The notes: a model not told the origin generated them from the sequence alone. A stretch of DNA of 64,000 nt from Pseudarthrobacter sp. W1I19 (GCF_030817835.1 NZ_JAUSZR010000001.1:3162001-3226000); one strand, 5' to 3'. Shown: positions 28,104 to 37,063, counted from the stretch's first letter. Program-made: numbers and translations.

Positions 28104-29516
28104 CTAGCCCCCGTTCCGGGCCAGCATCTCCCCGATGATCCGGGCGCCCTCAGGAAAGGCGCCCGGATTCGTCCCTGAGTAATTGAGCCGGATGAACGGG
28201 CCTGCGGGTTCTGCCGGGAACCACTCGTTCCCGGGGACGATAATCACCCCCGCTGCCTCACAATCCCGGGCCAGCCGGTCCAAGTCCGTCCCGTCAGGGA
28301 GCCGCACCCACACGTGCAGGCCGCCTTTTGGCACCTGCTCAATGTGGCCCTGCGGCACGTGCTGGCGCAGGCTGCTGACCAGCAGGTCGCGACGGGATTC
28401 AAGCTGGTGGCGGAGGCTGCGCAGGTGCGTCTGCCACCCGGGCTGGGTGACGACGTCGAGCGCGGCCGCCTGCAGGAGCCCGCTGACGTACATCGACTCG
28501 GCGGCCCGGTCGGCAAGGATGCGCTCCCGTGCAGGCCCGCGGGCGATCACCGCGGCCACCCGGATCGACGTCGACACACTCTTGGTCAGCGAGCGCAGGT
28601 ACACAACATGCCCGGAATCATCGCGGGAAGCCACCGGCACCGGCGTACTGGTGATGCCGAAGTCATGCGCCCAGTCGTCCTCCACCAGGAACGCGCCCTG
28701 GTCACGCACCACGTCCAGCACCTGATCACGCCGCTCCGCGGTCCACTGGGCTCCGGTGGGGTTCGCGTAATTTGGCTGCGCATAGAACACCCTGGCTCCG
28801 GACTCCTCAAAGGCCCGGGTCAGTTCTACGGGGTCGGGGCCATCCGGACCAGTGGGCACCGGAATCACATGTACTCCTGCCTGCGCGGCCGCGAGGATGG
28901 CGCCCCAGTAGGTTGGCGATTCCAGCAGCAGCGGCTGCCCCCTGCCCACGAGTGCGCTGAAAATTGAGCTCAGTCCGCTCTGGCTTCCAGGAAGTACGAC
29001 GACGTCGCTGGGGTTCGGCGGCGTAGTCCCGGCCGGCGTTGCCGCGCCCAGCTCGTGCGCGAACCAGGACTGCAGTTCCGGCAGGCCGGCCGCGGGCGGG
29101 CGGGACAGGGCTGCATCACCGCGGGCAGCCCGGGTGAGGGCGGCCCGCACCAGCCGCTCGGGCAGCAGCTCGCGGGCGGGGTAGCCGGAGTGGAAGGCGA
29201 TGACGCCCAGTGGCAGGTCGCGCATGGTGGAGGAAGCGGACGGCAAGGTGGCGCGCGGTGAACGCAGGGCCGCCGTCTGCCAGCCGTAGTCCGACGGCTT
29301 GGCAGTCCTGGCCGAGCGGACAAAAGTCCCCACGCCGGGCCTGCTCTCGATCAGTCCCTGCGCTGTCAGCGTCTGCAGGGCTTTCTGCACCGTCACCGGG
29401 CTGGCCTGGTACTCGGCCACCAGGGAACGGGTGGACGGCAGCTTCGCTCCGGGTGCGGCGGCAGCCATCCAGGTTTTCAGGTGCGTCACGATCCGCGAAC
29501 TGCTATCGTTGTTCAT
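28104..29516 (-). CDS. MocR-family regulator (GntR winged helix fused to aminotransferase)
   Basis: 470 residues from ATG 29516; the open frame to 29939 is a shadow of the divergent gene. The N-terminal 75 residues are a GntR-type winged helix (MNNDSSSRIVTHLKTW, KLPSTRSLVAEYQASPVTVQKAL). The rest is a fold-type I aminotransferase, with the PLP lysine in LRSLTKSVSTSIRVAAV. MocR proteins sense an amine or PLP-bound ligand and control a neighbour, here the EamA transporter that starts divergently with overlapping start codons. It probably autoregulates and regulates export of an amino acid or vitamer; this is inferred from the arrangement. Confidence 0.92.
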   Translation of the reverse strand: MNNDSSSRIVTHLKTWMAAAAPGAKLPSTRSLVAEYQASPVTVQKALQTLTAQGLIESRPGVGTFVRSARTAKPSDYGWQTAALRSPRATLPSASSTMRDLPLGVIAFHSGYPARELLPERLVRAALTRAARGDAALSRPPAAGLPELQSWFAHELGAATPAGTTPPNPSDVVVLPGSQSGLSSIFSALVGRGQPLLLESPTYWGAILAAAQAGVHVIPVPTGPDGPDPVELTRAFEESGARVFYAQPNYANPTGAQWTAERRDQVLDVVRDQGAFLVEDDWAHDFGITSTPVPVASRDDSGHVVYLRSLTKSVSTSIRVAAVIARGPARERILADRAAESMYVSGLLQAAALDVVTQPGWQTHLRSLRHQLESRRDLLVSSLRQHVPQGHIEQVPKGGLHVWVRLPDGTDLDRLARDCEAAGVIIVPGNEWFPAEPAGPFIRLNYSGTNPGAFPEGARIIGEMLARNGG

Positions 29517-29527
29517 GAGAGACAATA
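29504..29527. promoter_or_regulatory. Head-to-head leaderless promoter region of the MocR and EamA genes
   Basis: On the plus strand TATCGT (29504-29509) lies exactly 5 nt before ATG 29515. On the minus strand TATTGT (29522-29527) lies exactly 5 nt before ATG 29516. The start codons share two bases (CATG). Neither gene has a Shine-Dalgarno. A palindrome AGTAGCGCTACT (29527-29538) follows and could be an operator. Confidence 0.55.
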
Positions 29528-30504
29528 GTAGCGCTACTCTTGCCGCGCGCACAGTGATACTGCCATCGCAGGCCTCCGGAATCTGGCTGGGGCTCCTCGG
29601 AGTGGCCGCGTTCTCCTTTACCGTCCCGTTCACCAAAATCGCCGTGGCCAGCCTGTCCCCGCTGTTCATCGGATCAGGACGGGCCGTGGTGGCGGCAGTG
29701 CTGGCAGGGTTGGCTTTGGCACTTACCCGGCAACGACTCCCCCACGGGAGGCAATGGGCGCGCCTCGCGGTAGTCGCGGCCGGCGTCGTCGTTGGCTTCC
29801 CGCTACTGACTTCCTTTGCCTTGACCGCCACACCCGCAAGCCACGGAGCCGTGGTGATTGCTTTGCTCCCGGCCGCTACTGCAACGGCCGCGGTGCTCCG
29901 GGGGCGGGAACAGCCGCCGCTGGCGTTCTGGCTTGTCACAGCGGCGGGAGCCCTTGCGGCAATTGTCTTCGCCTCTCTTCACTCCGGCGGCTTCGGGCAG
30001 CTGCACTGGGCGGACCTGCTGTTGCTTGGTTCAGTGGTTGCTGCTGCCGTCGGCTATGCGGAAGGCGGCCTGCTGGCCCGCGAGCTTGGCGCATGGCAGA
30101 CGGTGTCCTGGGCGTTGGTGCTCGCGTCGCCGCTGATGGTGCTCCTGACCGCTGTGTCTATCGCGCAGCAACCGCCGTCCGCCGGGCCGGGGCAATGGCT
30201 GGCGTTCGCGTACCTCGGTGTGGTCAGTATGTTCCTCGGGTTCTTCGCCTGGTACCGCGGCCTGGCCGTCGGCCCCATCGCCTCGGTCAGCCAAATCCAG
30301 CTCATCCAGCCTGTCCTGACCATCTGTTGGGCGGCCCTCCTTCTTGGCGAGAGCCTAACCTGGCCCACCGCCCTCGGCGCCCTCGCCGTGATCCTTTGCG
30401 CCGGGGCGGCTGTCCGGGTGCGGCTCAAGCCGGAACCCCTGCAGCCGGCGCCCGCGCCGCCCGCCGTTCCCCCCGTCCCATCCCTTCAATCAGTAAAGGA
30501 CTAG
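29515..30504 (+). CDS. EamA/DMT-family transporter
   Basis: 329 residues from ATG 29515; GTG 29551 is an alternative and would free 34 bp between the divergent genes. Ten membrane helices in two EamA repeats are visible (SGIWLGLLGVAAFSFTVPFTK ... GSGRAVVAAVLAGLALAL, and the second repeat LLLLGSVVAAAVGYAEGGLLAREL ... WAALLLGESLTWPTALGALAVILCAG). The C-terminus is Pro-rich. Probably an exporter of an amino acid or similar small metabolite under MocR control, followed three bases later by paiB-like gene 30508, likely one transcript. Confidence 0.92.
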   Translation: MRDNSSATLAARTVILPSQASGIWLGLLGVAAFSFTVPFTKIAVASLSPLFIGSGRAVVAAVLAGLALALTRQRLPHGRQWARLAVVAAGVVVGFPLLTSFALTATPASHGAVVIALLPAATATAAVLRGREQPPLAFWLVTAAGALAAIVFASLHSGGFGQLHWADLLLLGSVVAAAVGYAEGGLLARELGAWQTVSWALVLASPLMVLLTAVSIAQQPPSAGPGQWLAFAYLGVVSMFLGFFAWYRGLAVGPIASVSQIQLIQPVLTICWAALLLGESLTWPTALGALAVILCAGAAVRVRLKPEPLQPAPAPPAVPPVPSLQSVKD

Positions 30505-30507
30505 CCC

Positions 30508-31125
30508 ATGTACACGCCAGCCCATTTTGCCGCCGGCCCCGAAACCGTCCATGGGCTCCTTGCCCGCCCCGGCGCGGCGAACCTGGTCACCATGACACCG
30601 CAGGGCCTGCTCGCTACCCTGGTGCCGATTGTCTTTGATCCCGACGTCGGTGAGCACGGCGCGCTGCAGGGGCACCTTGCCCGGAACAACACACAGTGGT
30701 CAGAACCCGCCGTCGGGGAGGCACTGGCCATCATCCAGGGAGCGGACGCCTATATCTCGCCATCCTGGTACGCGTCCAAAGCGGAACACGGGCGGGTGGT
30801 CCCCACCTGGAACTACACCACAGCGCATGTGTACGGCCGGCTGGTGATCCATGACGATCCTGAATGGATTTCCCGCCAGGTCCGCCGGCTCACCGGGGTC
30901 CACGAGGCAGAGTTCGAGCACCCGTGGAGCGTGGACGACGCACCGGAACGCTTCATCGCCGGGCAGTTGCGGGCCATCGTCGGCGTGGAACTGGTGATCA
31001 CCCGGATCGAAGCGAAGGCCAAGCTGAGCCAGAACCGGCCGGAGTCGGACATTGATGGTGTGGTTACGGGGCTTACTGCCAGAGGGCAGACGAGGATCGC
31101 GGCCGACGTCGAGCGGACGCGCTGA
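30508..31125 (+). CDS. PaiB-family FMN-binding regulator
   Basis: 205 residues with the PaiB/FMN-binding split-barrel pattern: MYTPAHFA at the start, LVTMTPQGLLATLVPIVFD, HLARNNTQW, ADAYISPSWYASKAEHGRVVPTWNYTTAHVYG, and KAKLSQNRPESDIDGVVTGL. All these family blocks are conserved. It starts three bases after the transporter stop, so it shares its transcript. Bacillus PaiB was described as a negative regulator with PaiA; FMN binding is from family knowledge. Confidence 0.92.
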   Translation: MYTPAHFAAGPETVHGLLARPGAANLVTMTPQGLLATLVPIVFDPDVGEHGALQGHLARNNTQWSEPAVGEALAIIQGADAYISPSWYASKAEHGRVVPTWNYTTAHVYGRLVIHDDPEWISRQVRRLTGVHEAEFEHPWSVDDAPERFIAGQLRAIVGVELVITRIEAKAKLSQNRPESDIDGVVTGLTARGQTRIAADVERTR

Positions 31126-31128
31126 CCC

Positions 31129-31215
31129 GAATGCGTGACTTTTGGCGCCCGCACGGACGTGGACCCCGGAATGGCGCGGGCCGGGACGGGCGGGAGGACT
31201 AAAAGTCACGCATTC
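31129..31215. repeat. Long-range inverted repeat between convergent genes
   Basis: Perfect 15-bp arms GAATGCGTGACTTTT (31129-31143) and complement (31201-31215) enclose a 57-nt GC-rich loop. It fills the gap between the paiB-like and SDR stops. Confidence 0.7.
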
Positions 31216-31230
31216 CTGTCCGGCACCAGC

Positions 31231-32055
31231 CTACGAAGCAGCCTTGACCAGCTCTTCGCTCTTCTCCCACAACCCCCGGGCCAGCACGGCGTCGTAGGCC
31301 TGGGGGTTGGCCTTGGCCAGGGCGCGCTTGGCGTAGTAGGCGCCGGAGATCCAATCCTTGCCCGCCGTGCCGTTGATGAGCCAGAGCATGGTGTCGGCAC
31401 CTTGGTCCGGGCTGAGCATAAACCGGTTGAGCAAGGTCTTGTAGGCGTGCCGGAACGGGCTGGTGGACTCGGCCGCGAAGTTGGTACGGACCACGCCCGG
31501 GTGGAATGCCGCCGTCGTGATGCCCTGGGCGGCGTAGCGCCGGTCCAGCTCAGAGGTAAACAGGATGTTGGCGAGCTTGCCGGTGCCATAGGCGCGGTTG
31601 GTGGAGTAGCTGTGCTCGGAATTGAGGTCGAACAGGTCCAGCTTGCCCATGCCGTTGGCGGCGCTGGCAGTGTTGATGACCTTCGCGTTGCTGGCGGTGA
31701 GGGTGTCCATCAGCAGGGTGGTGAGCAGGAACGGCGCCAGGTGGTTGATCTGGAACGTGGATTCGTTGCCGTCCACGGTGAGGGTGTGCTTGCCCATGAT
31801 GCCGCCGGCGTTGTTGGCCAGGACGTCGATGCGCGGGTAGTCGGACGTCAGCTGGGCCGCGAGTGAGCGCACCTGCGCGAGTTCGGCGAAGTCCGTGACG
31901 AAGTAGTCCGCATTCAGCTCCTTGGCCATGGCGCGGGTCTTCTCATCGGACCGCCCGACGAGCACCACCTGCTCCCCCGCCTTCGCCAGGGTCCGTGCGG
32001 CGGCTGCCCCGATTCCGTCGCTGGCGCCGGTGATCACGATAGTGCGAGGAGTCAA
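31231..32055 (-). CDS. Short-chain dehydrogenase/reductase
   Basis: About 274 residues if started at TTG 32055, just before TPRTIVITGASDGIG and after an AAAGGA site; the open frame upstream to 32178 has no SDR character. Classical features: TGASDGIG cofactor motif, LANNAGG, the INTASAANG strand with Ser, and YGTGKLAN with catalytic Tyr and Lys. It resembles retinol-dehydrogenase/WWOX-type SDRs that prefer NADP. The substrate is unknown. Confidence 0.88.
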   Translation of the reverse strand: MTPRTIVITGASDGIGAAAARTLAKAGEQVVLVGRSDEKTRAMAKELNADYFVTDFAELAQVRSLAAQLTSDYPRIDVLANNAGGIMGKHTLTVDGNESTFQINHLAPFLLTTLLMDTLTASNAKVINTASAANGMGKLDLFDLNSEHSYSTNRAYGTGKLANILFTSELDRRYAAQGITTAAFHPGVVRTNFAAESTSPFRHAYKTLLNRFMLSPDQGADTMLWLINGTAGKDWISGAYYAKRALAKANPQAYDAVLARGLWEKSEELVKAAS

Positions 32056-32213
32056 GGGAAAGTCCTTTGGTCGGTGGCAGGCCGGGCTCCCGGTGGGAGC
32101 GCCTTGCCCTTGGCACAACGACGGCGGGCGGCCGGGTGTTCCCCGTCGCACCTGGCAGGGCATATCCTGCACACACAATCGAGCACCCAGCCGAGCCCCG
32201 GGAGGGAAGCATC

Positions 32214-32600
32214 ATGGAGATGCCCAAAGCGTCAGACGAGGATAAAGAGCGGTTCCGGTCGCTGGTCCCTGACCACCCGGACGTGGTGGTCAAGCCCATG
32301 TTCGGCAACCTGGGCGCTTTCGTGAACGGCAACATGTTCGCCGGGTTGTTCGGGCCCACCATCGGCATCAAGCTCTCCCCGGAGGACCGGGAAAAACTCG
32401 AAAGCTCGGAACGGACCGTCCCGTTCGGGCCCGCCGAGCGTCCGATGGGCGGCTACACCGGCCTGCCGGAGATGTGGAACGAGGAAGGCGACGGCGACGA
32501 CGCACGGGCGAAAGCCTGGATCCACAAGGCTTTTGAGTACATCTCCACGCTCCCGCCGAAGGAGCCGAAGGCCGCCAAAGTGCGGTCCGCAGGCAAATGA
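32214..32600 (+). CDS. TfoX/Sxy N-terminal domain protein
   Basis: 128 residues from ATG 32214 with GGGAGGGAAG upstream. The TfoX_N pattern is visible: VVVKPMFGNLGAFVNGNMFAGLFGPTIGIKLS and RPMGGYTGLPEMW. In Gammaproteobacteria Sxy/TfoX controls competence; in actinobacteria these small proteins have no proven role. A C-terminal Pro/Lys tail (PPKEPKAAKVR) ends the protein. Its stop abuts the convergent LysE gene with no spacer. Confidence 0.88.
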   Translation: MEMPKASDEDKERFRSLVPDHPDVVVKPMFGNLGAFVNGNMFAGLFGPTIGIKLSPEDREKLESSERTVPFGPAERPMGGYTGLPEMWNEEGDGDDARAKAWIHKAFEYISTLPPKEPKAAKVRSAGK

Positions 32601-33245
32601 TCAGTGTGCGGGTTCGAGCGCGAGCCTGAGCCCGAAGCCCACCAGGACTGTGCCGGTGATGCTGTCGATGATGCGGATGCTGCGGGCGCCCTTGAGCCAG
32701 CGGGAGGCATAGCCCGTGCCGAAGATCAGCAGCGTGAACCAGGCCATGGTCAAAACGCAGTGGACCCCGGCCAGCAGGACGCCCACCAGCAAGGGTGATT
32801 CACCCGCCGGAATGAACTGCGGGATGGTGGCGATGTAGAAGACGCCCACTTTCGGGTTCAGCAGGTTGGTTCCGGTCCCGGTCAGCCAGCCTTTAAAGAG
32901 GTCGTTCCGGCCGGCCGCCGGCGCGGCCCCCTCAGGGGCTGCAGCCTTGCCGTGCCGCAGGCTCTTCCACAACAGGGACAGCCCCAGCCAGAGCATGTAC
33001 GCGGCGCCGGCAATGGTCAGCAGGCGGTAGGCCACCTCGGATGCTGCCAGCAGTGCCGAGACACCTACCGCCGCGGCAACTCCCCAGATCATCGCCCCGG
33101 TGCTGATGCCGATTGCCGTGGCAAAGGCGAACGGGCGGGACCTGGAGATGGACGAGCGCAGCACCAGGGCCGTGTCCATGCCGGGCACAAGCGTCAAAAG
33201 CCCGGCAACCACAGCAAAGGAAAGAACAGCCTGAAGGAGAGTCAC
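32601..33245 (-). CDS. LysE/RhtB-family amino acid exporter
   Basis: 214 residues with about six membrane helices. The N-terminal signature VAGLLTLVPGMDTALVLRSSISRSRPFAFATAIGISTG is typical of the family (P-G-[PD] motif). LLNPKVGVFYIATIPQFI in the middle is also conserved. It probably exports an amino acid or homoserine lactone-like compound. Its stop lies immediately next to that of tfoX-like 32214. Confidence 0.92.
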   Translation of the reverse strand: MTLLQAVLSFAVVAGLLTLVPGMDTALVLRSSISRSRPFAFATAIGISTGAMIWGVAAAVGVSALLAASEVAYRLLTIAGAAYMLWLGLSLLWKSLRHGKAAAPEGAAPAAGRNDLFKGWLTGTGTNLLNPKVGVFYIATIPQFIPAGESPLLVGVLLAGVHCVLTMAWFTLLIFGTGYASRWLKGARSIRIIDSITGTVLVGFGLRLALEPAH

Positions 33246-33263
33246 CGTCCAAGGATATGGGGC

Positions 33264-33287
33264 GAGTGGTTGAGCCTGCCGAAACCC
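33264..33287. repeat. Dispersed GTTGAGCCTGTCGAAAC-type repeat, copy 1
   Basis: GTGGTTGAGCCTGCCGAAAC lies in the gap between lysE-like and phoD. Other copies are at 34934-35004, 37991-38012, 52512-52559 and 56481-56550. Confidence 0.8.
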
Positions 33288-33346
33288 GTGACCCTCAGTT
33301 CACTTTTGATTCACCCAGGCAACAACGGCTGTCCAACCGGCCTCCA

Positions 33347-33352
33347 TAGCGT
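33347..33352 (+). promoter_or_regulatory. Candidate -10 element (TAGCGT) for leaderless phoD
   Basis: TAGCGT fits TANNNT and lies 7 nt before ATG 33360, with no Shine-Dalgarno. Confidence 0.4.
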
Positions 33353-33359
33353 CGAACCC

Positions 33360-34943
33360 ATGGACAACATCTCACGCAGATCCCTGATTTCCGCCGGCCT
33401 CGGAGCCGGCCTTGTCGCAGCCCTGCCGGGTGCCGCCGTCGCCACTTCCCTCGCGGACGACGCCGGTCTCCGCACCGATCCGTTTATGCTCGGCATCGCG
33501 TCGGGCGAGCCGTGGGCGGACGGCTTCGTCATCTGGACACGCCTGGCCCTGGACCCCCTTGCCGAGGACGGCCTGGGCGGCATGCCCTCCCGGCAGGTCC
33601 CGGTGGCCTGGGAGGTGGCCGAGGACCCGAACATGCGCACTGTTGTAGCCCGCGGCATCGAACAGGCCCGGATTGAAACCGCGCACTCGGTGCACGTGGA
33701 GCTCAAAGGCCTGAAGCCCGGCCGCGAATACTTCTACCGCTTCCGCAGCGGCCGCCACATCAGCGAAACCGGCCGCACCCTTACCGCACCGGCTCTGCAC
33801 GAGACCCCGGCCGCACTGGCCATGGCCTTCGCCAGCTGCTCACAATACGAGCACGGCTACTTCACGGCGTACCGGCGGCTCGCGGAGGACCACCCGGACC
33901 TGGTGCTGCACCTGGGTGACTACCTGTATGAGTACAAGAAGGGCAGCTACGTGATCGGCGGCGGCAACCCGCGCGACCATCAGGGCCCGGAGACCACCAC
34001 GCTGCAGGGCTACCGCCAGCGGCATGCCCAGTACAAGGCCGACGCCGACCTGCAGGCAGCGCACGCCGTCGCGCCGTGGCTTGTGGTCTGGGACGACCAC
34101 GAGGTGGACAACAACTGGGCGGACGACATTCCGGAAAACCGCGACGCCGGCCAGCTGAACGACACCACCGAGAGGTTCCGCCAGCGCCGGGCCGCCGCGT
34201 TCCAGGCATACTACGAGAACATGCCGCTGCGGGCCTCGTCCGTCCCGGCCGGGTTCGACATGAAGATCTACCGGACCATCCGGTGGGGCCAGCTGGCCAA
34301 TTTCCACATGATGGACACCCGGCAGTACCGCGACGACCAGCTCGCCGGTGACGGCTGGCGGAAAAACGTGGCGGAGCGTCTCGCAGAGGACCGCACCATC
34401 ACCGGCGCGGAGCAGGAGAAGTGGCTGCTGGACGGGTTCAAGAACTCCACCCAGCGCTGGGACATCCTGGGCCAGCAGGTGTTCTTCGCCGAGCGCGACC
34501 GCGCCCAGGCACTGGACGTCGACGACGTCTCGATGGACGGCTGGGACGGCTACGCCGCTTCCCGCCGCCGCATCACCCAAGGCTGGCTGGACGCGAAGGT
34601 GCGCAACGCCGTCGTACTTACCGGCGACGTGCACCGCAACTGGGCCAATGACCTGAAGCTGGACTACAAGGATCCGGCCTCGCCCGTGGTGGGTTCGGAG
34701 CTGGTGTGCACGTCCATCACCTCCACCGGCAACGGCACGGGCTCCACCACCGACCCCACCATGGCGTGGAACCCGCACCTGAGGTTCTACAACGATTCGC
34801 GCGGGTACGTGAACACGAAGATCATCAAGGACGCGATGACCGCCGACTTCCGGGTACTGGACTACGTCACGACGCCGGGCTCCCCCGTTTCGACGAAGGC
34901 CTCCTTCACGATCCAGGACGGCGTGCCCGGCCTCGTAGGTTGA
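33360..34943 (+). CDS. phoD: Alkaline phosphatase D, Tat-secreted
   Basis: 527 residues from ATG 33360. A twin-arginine signal (SRRSLISAGLGAG, cleavage near AVA-TSL) is followed by a PhoD N-terminal domain (LGIASGEPWADGFVIWTRLA) and the metallophosphatase domain with HLGDYLYEY, WDDHEVDNNW, and TGDVHRNW ligands. It is a Ca/Fe-dependent phosphodiesterase/phosphatase acting outside the cell. The C-terminus Leu-Val-Gly-stop is formed by the dispersed repeat: the stop TGA at 34941 is part of GGTTGAGCC. Confidence 0.95.
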   Translation: MDNISRRSLISAGLGAGLVAALPGAAVATSLADDAGLRTDPFMLGIASGEPWADGFVIWTRLALDPLAEDGLGGMPSRQVPVAWEVAEDPNMRTVVARGIEQARIETAHSVHVELKGLKPGREYFYRFRSGRHISETGRTLTAPALHETPAALAMAFASCSQYEHGYFTAYRRLAEDHPDLVLHLGDYLYEYKKGSYVIGGGNPRDHQGPETTTLQGYRQRHAQYKADADLQAAHAVAPWLVVWDDHEVDNNWADDIPENRDAGQLNDTTERFRQRRAAAFQAYYENMPLRASSVPAGFDMKIYRTIRWGQLANFHMMDTRQYRDDQLAGDGWRKNVAERLAEDRTITGAEQEKWLLDGFKNSTQRWDILGQQVFFAERDRAQALDVDDVSMDGWDGYAASRRRITQGWLDAKVRNAVVLTGDVHRNWANDLKLDYKDPASPVVGSELVCTSITSTGNGTGSTTDPTMAWNPHLRFYNDSRGYVNTKIIKDAMTADFRVLDYVTTPGSPVSTKASFTIQDGVPGLVG

Positions 34944-35004
34944 GCCCGTCGAAGGCCGGTGGTAGAGCCTGTCGAAACCCGTTGGTTGAGCCTGTCAAAA
35001 CCCC
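34934..35004. repeat. Cluster of three GGTTGAGCCTGTCGAAAC-type repeats
   Basis: Three degenerate copies run head to tail, near 34937, 34959 and 34981. The first supplies the phoD stop codon. They are followed by the hairpin at 35017-35066. Confidence 0.85.
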
Positions 35005-35016
35005 TATAAACAAGTA

Positions 35017-35066
35017 ACTCGCAGTCGACGTCGTGAAATTGCGTTTTCACGGCGTCAACTGCGAGT
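35017..35066. repeat. Long intergenic hairpin between phoD and gntP
   Basis: 22-bp arms (35017-35038; 35045-35066), starting ACTCGCAGTCGACGTCG, pair with two mismatches round a 6-nt loop. Likely a bidirectional terminator. Confidence 0.8.
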
Positions 35067-35080
35067 CAGTTTGGGGGAAG

Positions 35081-36484
35081 CTAGCCTGCCAGGCCGGCCA
35101 CCAGGAAGATTGCCGCCGCGATAGCGAAGCCCATCACGCCGATCAGGGTCTCCATCACGGTCCAGGTCTTCAGCGTGGTCTTGACGTCCATGCCGAAGAA
35201 CCGGCCCACCAGCCAGAAGCCGGAGTCGTTGACGTGCGAGACCACTACTGAGCCGGCGGCAACCGCGATCACCAGGGCGGCAACCTGCATGCCGTTCAGT
35301 CCGGCCAGTGCCACGGCCGGGGCGATGAGGCCGGCGGTGGTGGTCAGTGCCACCGTTGCCGAGCCCTGGGCGATGCGCAGGATGGCGGAGATCAGGAAGC
35401 CGGCCAGGATGAGCGGGATGCCCAGGTTGCCCAGGACATCGGCCAGTGCGGCGCCGATGCCGGAAGCGCGCAGCACACCGCCGAACATGCCGCCGGCGCC
35501 GGTGATCAGGATGACGGAGCAGACCGGGCCCAGCGAGGATTCGAGCAGCTTCTCGAGCGCGCCGGCGTCCTTGCCCCGCTTGGCACCCAGGACGAACATG
35601 GCCACGATCACGGCGATCAGCAGGGCCACCGGGGTCTCACCGATGGTGCGCAGGATCTGGAACCACTGCTCGTTCTTGACGGCTTCGCTGAGCACACCCG
35701 AGGATGCCAGGGTGTTAAGGCCGGTGTTCATGAAGATCAGGACCAGCGGCAGGAGCAGCAGCCCCACAATGGTGCGGAAGCGCGGCGGGTGGGACTCGGC
35801 GTCGGCCGTGGCGTGCCCCAGGAGTTCCGGCACGGGAAGGACCAGCTTCTTGCCCGTGTAGAGGCCGTACAGGTAGGCGGTGACGTACCAGGTGGGGATG
35901 GCGGTGATCAGGCCGGCGATCATCACCAGGCCGATGTTGGCCTCGAAGAAGGCGGCGGCAGAGACCGGGCCCGGGTGCGGCGGCAGGAAAATGTGCATCA
36001 CGGAGAACGCGCCGGCGGCGGGCAGGCCGTAGCGGAGCACTCCCCCGCCCAGGCGGTGCGCCACGGCGAAGACCACCGGCAGCATGACCACCAGGCCGGC
36101 ATCGAAGAAGATGGGGAACCCGAAGATCAGCGAGGCCAGGCCAAGGGCGAAGGGGGCGCGTTTCTCACCGAAAATGCCGATCAGGTAGTCGGCCAGGACC
36201 TTGGCGCCGCCGCTGGTTTCCACGATCCGCCCCAGCATGGCGCCCAGGCCCACGAGCAGGGCTACGGTGCCGAGGGTTGTCCCGAAGCCGTTGATCAGGA
36301 CCGGCACCACCTGGTTGGCGGGGATGCCGGTAGCGAAGGCAGTGGCCAGGCTGATGACGATCAGCGCCAGCAGCGCGTGCATCCGCAGCTTGATGATCAG
36401 GAACAGCAGGGCGACGATCGCCGCCGCGGCGATGAGCAGCAGGGGGCCTGCGCCCATCGTTTGGGTCCATCCTTCGATGGTCAT
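35081..36484 (-). CDS. gntP: Gluconate:H+ symporter, GntP family
   Basis: 467 residues with 12-14 membrane segments. Family blocks: LRMHALLALIVISLATAFATGIP, GLGAMLGRIVETSGGAKVLAD, FGFPIFFDAGLVVMLPVVF, ILRIAQGSATVALTTTAGL and HVNDSGFWLVGRFFGM near the C-terminus. It imports gluconate (or a related hexonate). It lies 42 bp downstream of gntK on the same strand and probably shares its transcript, with the FadR-type regulator divergent. Confidence 0.94.
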   Translation of the reverse strand: MTIEGWTQTMGAGPLLLIAAAAIVALLFLIIKLRMHALLALIVISLATAFATGIPANQVVPVLINGFGTTLGTVALLVGLGAMLGRIVETSGGAKVLADYLIGIFGEKRAPFALGLASLIFGFPIFFDAGLVVMLPVVFAVAHRLGGGVLRYGLPAAGAFSVMHIFLPPHPGPVSAAAFFEANIGLVMIAGLITAIPTWYVTAYLYGLYTGKKLVLPVPELLGHATADAESHPPRFRTIVGLLLLPLVLIFMNTGLNTLASSGVLSEAVKNEQWFQILRTIGETPVALLIAVIVAMFVLGAKRGKDAGALEKLLESSLGPVCSVILITGAGGMFGGVLRASGIGAALADVLGNLGIPLILAGFLISAILRIAQGSATVALTTTAGLIAPAVALAGLNGMQVAALVIAVAAGSVVVSHVNDSGFWLVGRFFGMDVKTTLKTWTVMETLIGVMGFAIAAAIFLVAGLAG

Positions 36485-36526
36485 GGTTCTCCTTTGAAAC
36501 AGGATTGGTGGGGATTCGGGGGAGGC

Positions 36527-37063
36527 TTAGGGTGCCTGGTCTGCAGGGAGGTGCAGTGCGGCGATGATGGTCTTCACGAGCTCTTCCGGGGACTTGGAGA
36601 TGTCCAGCCGGAGGCTTCCGGCGGCAAGCTCCTCGTCGGTCAGCGGCTCGAGGGTGGCCAGCTGGCTGGGCAGGAGCGTGGGCGGCATGAAGTGGCCTTC
36701 GCGGCCCTGCATGCGCTGGCCGATCAGATCCGCCTCTCCGTGAAGGTGAAGGAAAAGAACGCGGCCCTCAGCCTGGGACAGCAGCTGACGGTAGCTCTGC
36801 TTGAGGGCGGAGCAGGTGAGCACTGTACTCTTGCCCGCGTTGGCCTGGGCGGTCATCCAGTTTTGGATTTCCTGCAGCCACGGCCAGCGGTCCTCGTCCT
36901 GCAGCGGCGTGCCCTGGCTCATCTTCTGGATGTTGGCCTGCGGGTGGAACTCGTCCGCTTCGGCGCAGGCCCAGCCAAGCTGCTGCGAAAGTGCTCCCGC
37001 GATGGTGGATTTGCCGGAACCGGCAACGCCCATGACCACCAGGTGCGTGGCGGGATACTGCAT
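36527..37063 (-). CDS. gntK: Gluconokinase
   Basis: 178 residues with Walker A GVAGSGKST at the N-terminus, ADEFHPQANIQKMSQGTPLQDEDRWPWL (substrate region, a GntK hallmark), TCSALKQSYR and FLHLHGEADLIGQRMQGREGHFMP. It phosphorylates gluconate to 6-phosphogluconate for the pentose phosphate or Entner-Doudoroff route. Upstream lies the dyad operator region shared with the divergent regulator. Confidence 0.96.
   Translation of the reverse strand: MQYPATHLVVMGVAGSGKSTIAGALSQQLGWACAEADEFHPQANIQKMSQGTPLQDEDRWPWLQEIQNWMTAQANAGKSTVLTCSALKQSYRQLLSQAEGRVLFLHLHGEADLIGQRMQGREGHFMPPTLLPSQLATLEPLTDEELAAGSLRLDISKSPEELVKTIIAALHLPADQAP

Noticed and set aside
29517..29939. N-terminal extension of the MocR gene frame
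   Set aside because: It lies wholly opposite the EamA coding sequence and the winged helix begins at MNNDSSS.
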